From NCBI RefSeq assembly GCF_002355595.1, contig NZ_AP017422.1:4030001-4094000 (forward strand): DNA of 64,000 nucleotides, in the 5' to 3' direction. The stretch is from Filimonas lacunae. GTDB taxonomy: Bacteria > Bacteroidota > Bacteroidia > Chitinophagales > Chitinophagaceae. The translations under genes and the position numbers were made by a program. This document shows, piece by piece, positions 43,770 to 51,589 of this stretch. The notes under the pieces were generated by a model. It made no database searches. It was not told the origin of the DNA and saw only the letters and a list, made by a program, of their open reading frames with translations. Positions within the stretch are counted from its first letter, which is position 1. Every line of letters starts with the position of its first letter.

Positions 43770-45002
43770 ATGAAAAAGTACCTGGTAGTTATATTACTGT
43801 TATTCACCGGCATTACCCTTACCGCCTTTATAATCAGCTCAACCCAGCAACGGTTTCTGGTAACACGTTATGGCGCTAAGGGCGATAGCAATACGGTAAA
43901 CACACAAGCCATACAAACCGCCATAAACAACTGCTCCGCTAAAGGTGGCGGCGTGGTGGTAATACCCAAAGGCGTTTTCCTCAGCGGCGCACTCTTTCTA
44001 CAAAAAGGCGTTCACCTTCAAATTGAAAAAGGCGGTGTATTAAAGGGCACAACCAACCCCAACGATTACCCGCAGGTACATACCCGCTGGGAAGGCGAAG
44101 AACAGGTGTTCACCGCTGCATTCCTCAACATCAATGATCAGGAAGGAACCTGCATTTATGGCGAAGGCACTATTGACGGTTCCGGGGATGAATGGGTGAA
44201 ACAGTATCACCGGCAAAAGCAATCCGCCACACCATTCCCCAAAGTGGGAAGGCCACGGTTAATATGTTTTCAAAACTGTTCCAACGTGCGCATAAGCCAC
44301 CTGCAACTGCACAACCAGGCAGTATGGTGCCTGCATATATTATATAGCCACAACGTAACCGTAAACCATATCAACATTACCGCACAACACAATATACCCA
44401 GCTCTGACGGCATTGACATTGACAGCAGCGACAGCGTACACATCAGCAACACTTTTATTGATGTAAACGACGACTGCATTTCTATTAAATCCGGTAAAGA
44501 TGAAGATGGCCGCAGAGTAAACAAACCCTCCCGTAACATCATCATTGACAGTTGTCATTTTGCATACGGACATGGAGGTGTAGCAATGGGTAGCGAGGTA
44601 AGCGGTGGCATTCATAATGTACTCATCAGCAACTGTGTAATAGATAGTGACAACTGGGCTCCCATCCGGTTTAAATCACAACCCAGCCGCGGTGGCGTGG
44701 TGGAAAACATCACCTATCAAAACATCACACTCCACAACACCCGCAAAGCGTTTGAGTTTAATATGGCCTGGCGCATGGTAGGTACTATACGCAAACCAGC
44801 CGAAGTGCCCACCATTGTACGAAACATCCTGATTAAAAATGTTTCCGGCACCGTGCAATCAGCAGGCGATATGAGTGGCCTGGACAATAGCCCTATTCAG
44901 AATGTAACATTTGAAAACTGTTATATCAAGGCAACAACAGGGTTATCACTCAACCATGTAACAGGCATAGACACAACAGGCCTGCACGTTACCCTGCCAT
45001 AG
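43770..45002 (+). CDS. GH28 polygalacturonase/rhamnogalacturonase-family hydrolase
   Basis: A 410-residue exported enzyme with an N-terminal membrane or signal helix (about 5-24). The right-handed beta-helix carries all GH28 motifs: D213-G-I-D216 in 'SSDGIDIDSS', D234-D235 in 'NDDCISIKSG', H268 in 'GHGGVAMGSE', and 'PIRFKSQ' in place of R-I-K. D213, D234 and D235 are the expected catalytic residues. It hydrolyses galacturonan or rhamnogalacturonan with inversion. Start 3 bp after the GH106 stop shows a two-gene operon. There is no SusC/SusD pair beside it, so the uptake system must lie elsewhere. Confidence 0.9.
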   Translation: MKKYLVVILLLFTGITLTAFIISSTQQRFLVTRYGAKGDSNTVNTQAIQTAINNCSAKGGGVVVIPKGVFLSGALFLQKGVHLQIEKGGVLKGTTNPNDYPQVHTRWEGEEQVFTAAFLNINDQEGTCIYGEGTIDGSGDEWVKQYHRQKQSATPFPKVGRPRLICFQNCSNVRISHLQLHNQAVWCLHILYSHNVTVNHINITAQHNIPSSDGIDIDSSDSVHISNTFIDVNDDCISIKSGKDEDGRRVNKPSRNIIIDSCHFAYGHGGVAMGSEVSGGIHNVLISNCVIDSDNWAPIRFKSQPSRGGVVENITYQNITLHNTRKAFEFNMAWRMVGTIRKPAEVPTIVRNILIKNVSGTVQSAGDMSGLDNSPIQNVTFENCYIKATTGLSLNHVTGIDTTGLHVTLP

Positions 45003-45015
45003 AATAAGCAGCAAT

Positions 45016-45055
45016 AAACAAACAACCCGCAAAATATTTTGCGGGTTGTTTGTTT
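45016..45055. terminator. Long perfect bidirectional hairpin terminator
   Basis: AAACAAACAACCCGCAAAA and TTTTGCGGGTTGTTTGTTT form a 19-bp stem with a 2-nt loop, between convergent genes ending at 45002 and 45058. Confidence 0.9.
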
Positions 45056-45057
45056 CA

Positions 45058-45936
45058 TCATCCTATTACCATCGGCACATCCATCAGTAACACCTCTGCA
45101 TCAGCCGAATTAGCGGTGATCTGCAAGGTTTTCACATTCCACACACCCAGTCCGTCGCGCAGGTTTAAAGCTTGTCCTTCAATAGTTACATCTCCCTTAA
45201 TCACAAAGGCATATACGCCGTTACCTGGCTTTTTAACGGTGTAAGTGGTGGAAAAGCCTTTATCAAAACGCCCCATATGAAACCAGGCGTCCTGATGAAT
45301 CCATACACCTGCATCGTTCGAATGGGGTGATACAATCTGTTGTAATTGATTATGCCTGTCTTTCACATCCAGTGTTACCTGGCCGTAGCGCGGTGTTACA
45401 CTTTTAGTACGCGGAAACAACCATATCTGTAAAAAGCGGGTAAGCTTGTCGGCGTTTTTATTGTACTCGCTATGATAAATGCCTGTACCGGCGCTCATAC
45501 ACTGGATATCACCCTGTTTTATCACCGCTACATTATTCATACTGTCTTTATGCTCCAGGTCGCCCTCCAGCGGAATGGAAATAATTTCCATGTTATCATG
45601 CGGGTGTGTACCAAAGCCCATACCCGGGTCTACCCTGTCGTCATTCAACACACGCAGCACACCAAAGTGCATACGTTCGGGATTATAATAGTTGGCAAAA
45701 CTAAAAGTATGGTGCGTGTCCAGCCAGCCGTGGTTGGCATGCCCCCGTGTATCAGCTTTGTGCAGCACCATATTGTCGCCTAGCTTCGATTCTGTGTTAG
45801 GCAGGTGGTTAAAGCCCATCGGCTCCAGCTGGGTCAGCTCGTCCACGTCGTTTTTCAGCACATTTCCCAGCGCAGCGCTGGCCACAAACATCCCCGTGCC
45901 CATGAGTCCTTTGCGGATAAAATCTTTTCTTTCCAT
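45058..45936 (-). CDS. Exported pirin-family cupin
   Basis: About 292 residues. The N-terminus has 'ERKDFIRKGLMGTGMFVASAALG', a Tat-like or signal-anchor segment, not found in cytosolic pirins. The cupin core has metal ligands in 'GFGTHPHDNMEIISI' (H-x-H and E further on) and 'LEHKDSMNNVAVIKQGDIQ'. Pirins bind iron and some act as quercetin dioxygenases; others modulate transcription. The export signal points to a periplasmic enzyme. The start is set at MERKDFIR (45936); the frame is open seven codons further. It is in the same direction as the AraC gene upstream. Confidence 0.88.
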   Translation of the reverse strand: MERKDFIRKGLMGTGMFVASAALGNVLKNDVDELTQLEPMGFNHLPNTESKLGDNMVLHKADTRGHANHGWLDTHHTFSFANYYNPERMHFGVLRVLNDDRVDPGMGFGTHPHDNMEIISIPLEGDLEHKDSMNNVAVIKQGDIQCMSAGTGIYHSEYNKNADKLTRFLQIWLFPRTKSVTPRYGQVTLDVKDRHNQLQQIVSPHSNDAGVWIHQDAWFHMGRFDKGFSTTYTVKKPGNGVYAFVIKGDVTIEGQALNLRDGLGVWNVKTLQITANSADAEVLLMDVPMVIG

Positions 45937-46012
45937 ATGCTTGGTTTCAGGCAACAAACCTGACCCTTTTTTGCCGGAGAAAACTTAATCCAGGACAAGA
46001 AATGAATTCCAC

Positions 46013-46879
46013 TTAACTCACCAGCGTATTCAGCAAGGTATCAATATGATGCTTTACCTGCTTTTGAAAGGCTTCCGGCGTTTGGCCGGTATGCACTTTA
46101 AAAAAACGGCTGAAATAAGGGCGATCCTTAAAGCCCAGCAACCAGGCTATTTCTTTAATACTATTCTCGCTATGTATAATCTGTCGCTTGGCTTCCAGTA
46201 TCAGGCGGTCGTGCAATAACTGCACACTGGTTTCATTCAGCACTTCTTTCAGTACCTGGTTTAAGCGTTTGGTGCTAAGGCTTAGTTTGTCTGCATAAAA
46301 TTGCATATTGCGTTCATCAATGTAATGATCTTCCAGCAGCATTAAAAACTCGTAAGCCCTTTTCTGGTTAATGTCCAGCGCCGTAAGTTCTTCTTTTTTC
46401 ATCATGATCAGATGCAGCAGAAAAACTTTCAGTAACGATTTTATCATGGTAAGATTACCGGAGTTATCCCGGTACTCTGCTTCTAACAATTCATACACTT
46501 TATTCAAACGTTCCACCATATTGGCAGTAAGCCGCATACAGGTGAATTCACCGCTCATGTTAAAAGTCCGGAACACATCCAGGGCAAACTCTTTATCCCC
46601 CTCTTCCAGCAGCTCCCGTTTAAAAGAAAACAATATTCCTTTCTTGCCTGCTTTGTTCAATTGATGCACGCGGTAAGGCGGCATCAGGTAAATCCATTGC
46701 CCCTTTACAGCAGCCAGCTCCGGTGTAGTTTGATGTAATGGAAATTCCTCCTGCAGCCACAGCACTTCAAAAAAGTCTTTCCGGGCCGCATCATATAAAT
46801 AACTCGGGGGGCAGCTATCCAGGTTGCGGATATATAATAATGCTTGTTCTAATTGCGACACAGGCTCCTTCTCTTTCAT
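46013..46879 (-). CDS. AraC-family transcriptional regulator next to hxlBA
   Basis: A 288-residue protein with an N-terminal cupin-like sensor (about 15-160) and a C-terminal double helix-turn-helix (about 185-285): 'FYADKLSLSTKRLNQVLKEV' and 'IKEIAWLLGFKDRPYFSRFF'. The start is set at 46879 because a perfect -7 element lies at 46906-46913, inside the longer open frame (to 46966). It is divergent from hxlB-hxlA with a 182-bp gap, so it probably controls the formaldehyde or ribulose-phosphate genes. The effector is unknown. Confidence 0.9.
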   Translation of the reverse strand: MKEKEPVSQLEQALLYIRNLDSCPPSYLYDAARKDFFEVLWLQEEFPLHQTTPELAAVKGQWIYLMPPYRVHQLNKAGKKGILFSFKRELLEEGDKEFALDVFRTFNMSGEFTCMRLTANMVERLNKVYELLEAEYRDNSGNLTMIKSLLKVFLLHLIMMKKEELTALDINQKRAYEFLMLLEDHYIDERNMQFYADKLSLSTKRLNQVLKEVLNETSVQLLHDRLILEAKRQIIHSENSIKEIAWLLGFKDRPYFSRFFKVHTGQTPEAFQKQVKHHIDTLLNTLVS

Positions 46880-46905
46880 ATCTGCACTTTTCATGTACCA
46901 ATGGG

Positions 46906-46913
46906 CAAAGGTA
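46906..46913 (-). promoter_or_regulatory. -7 element of the AraC gene
   Basis: TACCTTTG on the minus strand, a perfect TAnnTTTG 26 bp before the ATG at 46879. It decides against the longer start. Confidence 0.55.
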
Positions 46914-47034
46914 CTACATCCACATGGGACAATCTGCCCATAGCATGGCACAATGGCGACAAGCACCCGCCCCTATGTCCTGAATATCCCATGTATTTAG
47001 CTGATAGTATAAAAACAAGCCCTGCCGGCACTAC

Positions 47035-47042
47035 TAGCTTTG
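47035..47042 (+). promoter_or_regulatory. -7 element of hxlB-hxlA
   Basis: TAGCTTTG on the plus strand, 19 bp before the hxlB ATG at 47062, a perfect TAnnTTTG. Confidence 0.6.
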
Positions 47043-47061
47043 CACTTCGAAACAACCACAC

Positions 47062-47646
47062 ATGTTTGAATTTGAAAAAGAAACAGTAGCCACACGTGTA
47101 AGTGCGGCACTGCCCATGATACTGGAAGAGAACAGACGCCTGGAAGAGCAGTTATCAGCCGACGAAATAGCCGCCGTAGTGCTACTGATGCAGCAGGCCA
47201 ACAGCATATTTGTGATAGGCGCGGGCCGCACGGGTCTGATGATGAAAGCGGCAGCCATGCGCCTGATGCACCTGGGATTTACGGTGTATGTAGCAGGCGA
47301 AACCACCACGCCTGCCATACAGAAAGGCGATCTGTTACTTGCAGCATCCGGCTCCGGCACTACCAGCTCTATTGTAAAAGCAGCAGAGAAAGCGCAGGCA
47401 ACAGGTGCACAGGTAGTGGCCATATCCACCACCACCCAATCACCACTGGCAGCGATAGCAGATACCATACTACTGATACCCGCTGCACAAAAGCAGGACT
47501 TTAACGGTACTATCTCTCAACAATATGCCGGTAGCCTGTTCGAGCAAAGCGTGCTGTTGGTAACAGATGCCATTTTTCAATCCATATGGACATTGAGTAA
47601 CCTACCGGCAGAAGAAATATGGAAGCAGCACGCAAACATGGAATAA
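47062..47646 (+). CDS. hxlB: 6-phospho-3-hexuloisomerase (PHI)
   Basis: A 194-residue SIS-domain protein. 'IFVIGAGRTGLMMKAAAMRL' (about 50-69), the phosphosugar loop 'ASGSGTTSSIV', and 'NGTISQQYAGSLFEQSVLL' are typical of PHI, which interconverts D-arabino-3-hexulose 6-phosphate and fructose 6-phosphate. With HPS encoded 18 bp downstream it makes up the formaldehyde-fixing part of the ribulose monophosphate pathway. In a non-methylotroph this serves formaldehyde detoxification, or in reverse the supply of ribulose 5-phosphate. Confidence 0.93.
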   Translation: MFEFEKETVATRVSAALPMILEENRRLEEQLSADEIAAVVLLMQQANSIFVIGAGRTGLMMKAAAMRLMHLGFTVYVAGETTTPAIQKGDLLLAASGSGTTSSIVKAAEKAQATGAQVVAISTTTQSPLAAIADTILLIPAAQKQDFNGTISQQYAGSLFEQSVLLVTDAIFQSIWTLSNLPAEEIWKQHANME

Positions 47647-47664
47647 ATTAATAACAACACATAT

Positions 47665-48297
47665 ATGGCAAAATTACAGGTAGCAATTGATTTGCTCACA
47701 ACAGAAGAGGCTTTGGCGCTGGCAGGAAAAGTAGCACCTTACATAGATATCATCGAGCTGGGTACCCCACTGATTAAAAACATGGGCGTTAGTGTGATCA
47801 CCGCTATGAAGCAGGCACACCCCGACAAAATAGTATTTGCCGATTTAAAAACAGCCGATGCAGGTGAACTGGAAGCAGACATTGCTTTTAAAGCAGGCGC
47901 AGACCTGGTTACGGTATTAGGCGTAGCCGGCAATGCTACTATTGCAGGCGCAGTTAAAGCTGCCAAAGCACATGGTAAAGGCGTGGTAGTAGATACTATT
48001 GGCGCACCTAACCGCGTAGAAAGAGCCCGCGAAGCTGCTGCACTGGGCGCAACGTTTGTAGAGTTACACGCAGGACTGGACGAACAGTGGACGCCTGGCT
48101 ATTCTATTCAAGTACTGATTGATGAAGCCAGTACCGCTAACACACCGGTTTCTATTGCCGGTGGCGTTAACATCAACAATATTAAAGCAGTGGTTGCATC
48201 CGGTGTAAAAGTAGCCGTGGCAGGAGCAGCTATCTACGGCGCCCCCGATCCGGCCGCCGCAGCAAAAGCATTACGCGAAGCAATGGATGCTGCTTAA
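47665..48297 (+). CDS. hxlA: 3-hexulose-6-phosphate synthase (HPS)
   Basis: A 210-residue protein of the orotidine decarboxylase superfamily. The signature 'FADLKTADAGELEAD' (about 53-67) contains the D-x-K-x-x-D catalytic set; 'GAGADLVTVLG'-like strand 'FKAGADLVTVLG' and 'VSIAGGVNINN' complete the barrel. It condenses formaldehyde with ribulose 5-phosphate to hexulose 6-phosphate. Length equals bacterial HPS and there is no fusion to PHI. It lies 18 bp after hxlB; the order B-A is the reverse of the Bacillus subtilis operon. A terminator follows. Confidence 0.94.
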   Translation: MAKLQVAIDLLTTEEALALAGKVAPYIDIIELGTPLIKNMGVSVITAMKQAHPDKIVFADLKTADAGELEADIAFKAGADLVTVLGVAGNATIAGAVKAAKAHGKGVVVDTIGAPNRVERAREAAALGATFVELHAGLDEQWTPGYSIQVLIDEASTANTPVSIAGGVNINNIKAVVASGVKVAVAGAAIYGAPDPAAAAKALREAMDAA

Positions 48298-48320
48298 TAA
48301 GTACAGGATATTATATCAAG

Positions 48321-48347
48321 GCTATACCTGCACGGGTATAGCTTTTT
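48321..48347 (+). terminator. Rho-independent terminator of hxlBA
   Basis: GCTATACC (48321-48328) and GGTATAGC (48335-48342) pair with a 6-nt loop, followed by a T-run. Confidence 0.85.
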
Positions 48348-48402
48348 TATTACTATCTGTATTCATTTATCTTAAAAAAACCGGTGTACACTGCTCTTAA
48401 AA

Positions 48403-49476
48403 TCACCTTACATATTGCCCCGTTTCCGCTATCAGCGATTGCATCAGCTCATCAGCCTTTCTATGCTTCAATACAGGCGTAATCTGCCCGCCCCAGAATA
48501 ACACCATATCATGCTTCTGCTGATCCAGTGCCGCTTTGCGCAAGGGTGCCATAAACGTGGTTTGTAAAGGAAAAGGCAATACCTGGTGTTCTTTGCCCAG
48601 CAGGTCTTTGGCCAGACGCGTAGCAATGCCACGTCCTAAGCGACCCGTAAACGCACGGGAAAGCATCGTGTGTTTAGCCGCTTCTGAAAATAATACCTCG
48701 CGGTGAACAGGCAATGCGCCGGACTCTTCGCAGGCTAAGAAGGCCGTGCCTATCTGAGCGGCATCTGCACCCAGTGTTAATGCCGCTGCAACGCCCCTGC
48801 CATTGGCAATGCCACCTGCGGCTATGATAGGAGTTTTAATCTTTTCTTTTAATAACTGGATGAGTACAAAAGTACCTATAGTGGATTGTTCCGCTGCATC
48901 CAGGAAAGACGGGCGGTGGCCCCCGGATTCAAAGCCGGAAGCAATGATCATATCCACGCCGGTAGCATCCAGCGCAATAGCCTCATCCAGTGTAGTAGCA
49001 GCACCCACTGTTTTAATGCCCAGCTTACGGCATTGCTCCAGCACATCCTGCGGCAGCGTACCAAACATAAAGCTGAATACCTTAGGGCGAATATCCAATA
49101 TAGCCTGTAGCTGGTTTTCAAAGCGGTTTTTAAACGGGCCTGGTTTGGGTGGCACCGGAATGCCCACTTCGTCAAAATAAGGCAGATACAGGGCTTTGGC
49201 CTGCTCATATTGCTCATCGGTAACAACACCGCCGGGTGCATCTGTTTCTGACACCCATAGGTTAATATTATAAGGTTTATGAGTAAGCGCTTTTATTTGC
49301 TTATCAACTTCATATATTTCCTGGCCGCTTAACGTATAAGCGCCATAGCCGCCCAGGCCACCTTTGTTGGAAACAGCAGCCGTGAGCTGCGCCGTAGACA
49401 GGCCGCCACCAAAAGGACCCTGCATAATAGGATACTCTATACCAAGTAATGCCGTTGCTGTAGTGTTGTTCCACAT
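48403..49476 (-). CDS. Nitronate monooxygenase (NMO family)
   Basis: A 357-residue FMN TIM-barrel protein. 'YPIMQGPFGGGLSTAQL' (about 15-31), 'VDMIIASGFESGGHRPS' with the conserved His, and 'IIAAGGIANGRGVAAALTLGADA' in part show the nitronate monooxygenase/2-nitropropane dioxygenase family. It oxidises alkyl nitronates (such as propionate-3-nitronate) to carbonyls and nitrite. It is the last gene of a five-gene minus-strand operon with YceI, tautomerase, SDR and NTF2-like proteins, which suggests a detoxification set for small carbonyl or nitro compounds. Confidence 0.9.
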   Translation of the reverse strand: MWNNTTATALLGIEYPIMQGPFGGGLSTAQLTAAVSNKGGLGGYGAYTLSGQEIYEVDKQIKALTHKPYNINLWVSETDAPGGVVTDEQYEQAKALYLPYFDEVGIPVPPKPGPFKNRFENQLQAILDIRPKVFSFMFGTLPQDVLEQCRKLGIKTVGAATTLDEAIALDATGVDMIIASGFESGGHRPSFLDAAEQSTIGTFVLIQLLKEKIKTPIIAAGGIANGRGVAAALTLGADAAQIGTAFLACEESGALPVHREVLFSEAAKHTMLSRAFTGRLGRGIATRLAKDLLGKEHQVLPFPLQTTFMAPLRKAALDQQKHDMVLFWGGQITPVLKHRKADELMQSLIAETGQYVR

Positions 49477-49500
49477 AATGAATGATTGATGGGTTACTGC

Positions 49501-49953
49501 CTATGATTCCGCCACGTGGGTAAGGGTTTTATGCACAATCAGCCACTTGTCATTCACTTTGTGAAAGGTGAGAAAATTGTAGTAGTTGAAGTCGTACATT
49601 TTCACATGCAGTTTCGCTATTGCAATGGAATTAATCACGTCTATAGCTATAATTTCCGGCTCAAAGGTTTTACCGGCTGCTTTCGGACTGGCCCGGTGCG
49701 CTACGCCATCCAGGTATTGATCCAGTGTTTTGGCATAAGGCTGCCTGTTTACATCGCCAAACAATTGCGTACCCGGCAAAAAGGCCCGGGCCAGTAAACT
49801 GGTATCACCTTCATACAAACCTTTAAAATAATACTGTTGCAGTACCGCCGTAATAGCGGTTACTTCTTCCTGTGTGTTCATATGTTGTTGGTATTGAGCC
49901 TTCCCACAGGGCAACAGCCCTATGAGCAAGACCGTGAATAAAATAGTTTTCAT
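49501..49953 (-). CDS. Secreted NTF2-like (lumazine-binding-type) protein
   Basis: A 150-residue protein with a signal peptide (about 1-19, 'LPCGKAQ'). The remainder is an NTF2-like cone-shaped domain: 'VTAITAVLQQYYFKGLYEGD', 'LDQYLDGVAHRASP' and 'YNFLTFHKVNDKWLIVHKTL'. It matches the lumazine-binding-like family, small proteins that often bind hydrophobic ligands. No catalytic residues are assigned. It is fourth of five genes, with 6 bp and 24 bp to its neighbours. Confidence 0.8.
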   Translation of the reverse strand: MKTILFTVLLIGLLPCGKAQYQQHMNTQEEVTAITAVLQQYYFKGLYEGDTSLLARAFLPGTQLFGDVNRQPYAKTLDQYLDGVAHRASPKAAGKTFEPEIIAIDVINSIAIAKLHVKMYDFNYYNFLTFHKVNDKWLIVHKTLTHVAES

Positions 49954-49959
49954 AATATG

Positions 49960-50694
49960 TTAATTCAAATGATGACCACCGCCCATGCCGCCGTCTACAT
50001 TAATAACAGCGCCGGAGATATAAGTGTTCTTAGCCACTGCATATATCATCTGCGCCACTTCTTCCACCTCTCCTACGCGGTATATCAGATGCAATCCGGA
50101 AGCCGCATCGGCATTATCGCCATGCATAGGCGTGCGAATGATACCTGCTGCTATGGTATTCACCCGTATATTCTGTTTTCCAAACTCAGCAGCCAGCTGT
50201 AGTGTAAGCGCATGCACGGCACCTTTGCTGGAAACCGGTGCGGTAGAAGGCGCCCCTGCCAGCGCATGATATACCAGCGGCGTACCTATGTTGATGATAG
50301 CGCCATCGCGCTGCTTTAGCATTTGAGGCAACACGGCTTGCGTGGTAAAAAAGGTTCCTTTCAGGTTGGTGTTTAAAAAACGATCCAGGTAAGCTTCCTC
50401 CACTTCCAAAAAGGGTTTGGTTTCGTAAATGCCTGCGTTGTTAATCAGCACATCGGCACTACCAAATTTTTCCAGGGCAGTGGCCAGCAATTGCCCGCCC
50501 GTTGCCTTCTTACTCACATCCCCTGCTACCATAGCCAGGTTGCTGCCGCTCCCTAATTCCTCGTATGCCTGTTGCAGCTTAGCGGCAGTAGTAGCGTTGA
50601 TCACTACATTGTCTCCTCTTTCTAAAAAATACCGGGCCACTTCTTTTCCAATACCTGACGAAGCGCCGGTTACTATAATGGTTTGCGTTTTCAT
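49960..50694 (-). CDS. SDR-fold oxidoreductase lacking the catalytic tyrosine
   Basis: A 244-residue SDR. The cofactor motif 'VTGASSGIGKEVARYF' (8-23), 'VLINNAGIYETK' and the C-terminal 'ISGAVINVDGGMGGG' are normal. The active site is not: where Y-x-x-x-K is expected, K157 is present ('APVSSKGAVHAL') but position 153 is Pro, and the Ser expected about 13 residues before is also not apparent. It may use other residues, or bind NAD(P) without dehydrogenase activity. Third of five genes in the operon. The mutation is read from codon CCG at 50238-50236 on the minus strand. Confidence 0.85.
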   Translation of the reverse strand: MKTQTIIVTGASSGIGKEVARYFLERGDNVVINATTAAKLQQAYEELGSGSNLAMVAGDVSKKATGGQLLATALEKFGSADVLINNAGIYETKPFLEVEEAYLDRFLNTNLKGTFFTTQAVLPQMLKQRDGAIINIGTPLVYHALAGAPSTAPVSSKGAVHALTLQLAAEFGKQNIRVNTIAAGIIRTPMHGDNADAASGLHLIYRVGEVEEVAQMIYAVAKNTYISGAVINVDGGMGGGHHLN

Positions 50695-50699
50695 GTTCT

Positions 50700-50918
50700 T
50701 TATTTTTTATTGGCGGTGATTCCTTTTTCCCGAAGCACAGAAGTTTGTTCCCCGGCATAGCCCCAGTTGTCCAGGTCTATTTCCTGTATCACCACATGGG
50801 TCAGGTGCGGGTCTTTATTCAACACTTCAGTCATCAAATCGGTTACTCCTTTTATCAGCTGTTGTTTTTGCTCCCGGGTAACTCCTTCACGGGTAAGCTC
50901 TATTTTGATATAAGGCAT
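50700..50918 (-). CDS. 4-oxalocrotonate tautomerase family protein
   Basis: A 72-residue protein. The start is set at MPYIKIEL (50918), so that after Met removal the catalytic Pro1 is at the N-terminus, as in all tautomerases of this superfamily; the longer frame would bury it. 'EGVTREQKQQLIKGVTDLM' matches the helix after strand 1, with Arg near position 11. The substrate may be a small enol or oxo-acid. Second gene of the operon, 25 bp after YceI and 5 bp before SDR. Confidence 0.9.
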   Translation of the reverse strand: MPYIKIELTREGVTREQKQQLIKGVTDLMTEVLNKDPHLTHVVIQEIDLDNWGYAGEQTSVLREKGITANKK

Positions 50919-50943
50919 AGTGGTAAGTTTTACGCGCGGCAGC

Positions 50944-51480
50944 TTAGGCAACCGCCAGCGCAGTGAGATGAATGTGTAAGTCGAAATTGTTATAGATAAG
51001 CGTATCGCCCAGGTTGGTGAAGAAATTACCAGAGCGGAATTTCATCCCATATTTCGTGCGATCGATGGTAATTTTTCCGGATGCGGTTACCCCGTTGCTG
51101 TTGTGTTGCAACTGCACATCAAAGCTGATAGCATGGGTAATGCCTTTGATGGTAAGCTCGCCTGTTACATGATAACTATCATCGCCACGTGGCTCTGCAA
51201 TGGTTACCTGGAACACCGCTTCGGGATATTGGGCCGAGTTAAAGAAATCATCAGAAGCCAGGTGACCGGCAAACTGGGCATTGGTAGCCGGATCGGTTAC
51301 ATCCAGGATAGTAATAGCGGTAGTGTCTATTGCAAAACGGCCACCGGTAAGCAGGCCATCTGCAAAAGTAAGTGTGCCTTGTTTCAGCAGAATAGTGCCA
51401 TTATGTGCACCGGTTACTTTACGCCCAACCCAATCAATGGTGCTTTGTGCGCTGGAAATGTCGAATGTTGTTGTTGCCAT
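50944..51480 (-). CDS. YceI-family lipid-binding protein
   Basis: A 178-residue YceI protein. 'STIDWVGRKVTGAHNGTILL' opens the lipocalin-like barrel, with 'LASDDFFNSAQYPEAVFQV', 'VTGELTIKGITHAISFDV' and 'IDRTKYGMKF' as family strands. YceI proteins bind isoprenoid or fatty-acid-type ligands. Unlike most members it has no signal peptide, so it is cytosolic. First gene of the five-gene operon. A -7-like CAACTTTG lies at 51509-51516 (minus). The Crp gene lies 109 bp upstream in the same direction. Confidence 0.92.
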   Translation of the reverse strand: MATTTFDISSAQSTIDWVGRKVTGAHNGTILLKQGTLTFADGLLTGGRFAIDTTAITILDVTDPATNAQFAGHLASDDFFNSAQYPEAVFQVTIAEPRGDDSYHVTGELTIKGITHAISFDVQLQHNSNGVTASGKITIDRTKYGMKFRSGNFFTNLGDTLIYNNFDLHIHLTALAVA

Positions 51481-51589
51481 ATACTTTGTGTTTTTTGTTT
51501 TGATAACACAAAGTTGATCCGGCTTGGGCAGAAAGGTGTGTGACGTACATCACATCGCAAACGGGCGGGGCATTATGTGACGCAGATCA

